From Flavobacteriaceae bacterium UBA2765 (GTDB lineage Bacteria > Bacteroidota > Bacteroidia > Flavobacteriales > Flavobacteriaceae), in NCBI GenBank assembly GCA_002352665.1, contig DEIV01000111.1, positions 1 through 34,097 of the forward strand: a stretch of 34,097 bases of DNA. Reading direction: 5' to 3'. Position numbers and translations under genes: made by a program. Each line of letters opens with the position of its first letter. The stretch's first letter is position 1. Positions 33,962-34,097 of the stretch are shown here, piece after piece. The notes under the pieces were generated by a model. It searched no databases. It saw only the letters and a program-made list of their open reading frames with translations, and was not told the DNA's origin.

Positions 33962-33995
33962 AAAATCCTTTCAAACTTAGTTTGAAAGGATTTTT
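33962..33995 (+). terminator. terminator of tRNA-Pro
   Basis: AAATCCTTTCAAAC (33963-33976), loop TTA, GTTTGAAAGGATTT (33980-33993), then T's: a perfect 14-bp stem 7 nt after the tRNA. Confidence 0.9.
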
Positions 33996-34080
33996 AATTT
34001 TCAAAATGTCAAAAATTTATTTTTGTAAGTTTTGAAAATTAAAAATTCACAATTGCATTGCAATTGTGAAGGATTTTGAT
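33996..34080. repeat. nested palindrome block after tRNA-Pro
   Basis: AATTTTCAAAA (33996-34006) pairs with TTTTGAAAATT (34030-34040) and encloses CAAAAAT-TT-ATTTTTG (34010-34025). Next comes TTCACAATTGC-ATT-GCAATTGTGAA (34046-34070), a perfect 11-bp stem. An outer pair, ATCAAAATCC just after the tRNA (about 33959-33968) and GGATTTTGAT (34071-34080), brackets the whole block together with the terminator. No gene is present. The window ends before the block's right neighbour can be seen. Confidence 0.7.
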
Positions 34081-34097
34081 TAGCAACATTCCCATGG

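Noticed and set aside
1..34097. CRISPR array
   Set aside because: No regularly spaced direct repeat of 20-50 bases was found in any intergenic region.

Overview
The window looks like a chromosomal segment from a marine-type member of the Flavobacteriia (Bacteroidota). The evidence is a low GC content, many short-signal lipoproteins with a Cys lipobox, several TAnnTTTG-type -7 promoter elements, no clear Shine-Dalgarno sites, and families typical of the class (DUF4920, DUF4230, PD40-OmpA, split MnmD methyltransferase, small GIY-YIG nucleases). No phage, plasmid, insertion sequence or CRISPR array is visible.

Layout. Positions 1-2570 (minus) hold a large lipoprotein, frameshifted in its signal peptide, followed by a multi-pass membrane protein; together they resemble an effector/immunity pair. 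Positions 2900-7055 are core genes: yaaA, dnaK and lipA, with strong terminators between the convergent dnaK and lipA. Positions 7166-10704 (minus) are one probable operon: small Cys-rich protein, family 2 glycosyltransferase, ECF sigma factor, divergent NRAMP-like carrier and Dabb-fold lipoprotein. An aquaporin follows a run of hairpins and faces a TIM-barrel-like lipoprotein. Positions about 12.7-22.5 kb are accessory: small membrane or secreted proteins, a carboxypeptidase-regulatory-like protein and a decayed paralogue, an S41 protease lipoprotein, a membrane-bound AraC regulator, an Imm1-like immunity protein, and an ada operon whose alkA is truncated.

Positions 22.8-31.5 kb return to core functions: asd; a trhO-trhP-ferredoxin operon for wobble-uridine hydroxylation; an SDR; a MazG-like pyrophosphohydrolase; ilvE; and an operon of a DUF4920 lipoprotein, a CxxCH cytochrome-like lipoprotein, mnmD and DUF4230. 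A PD40-OmpA protein follows. The right end carries an intact tRNA-Pro(GGG) and, 275 bp upstream, a broken, partly duplicated copy of the same tRNA; a small GIY-YIG nuclease gene lies between them and its stop codon is inside the intact tRNA. Nested palindromes follow the tRNA.

Themes: U34 tRNA modification is represented twice (TrhO/TrhP and MnmD). Genome plasticity shows as homopolymer frameshifts, a truncated alkA joined to a foreign remnant, a repeated upstream sequence, and the tRNA-associated nuclease, which is the best candidate for an under-described mobile element here.
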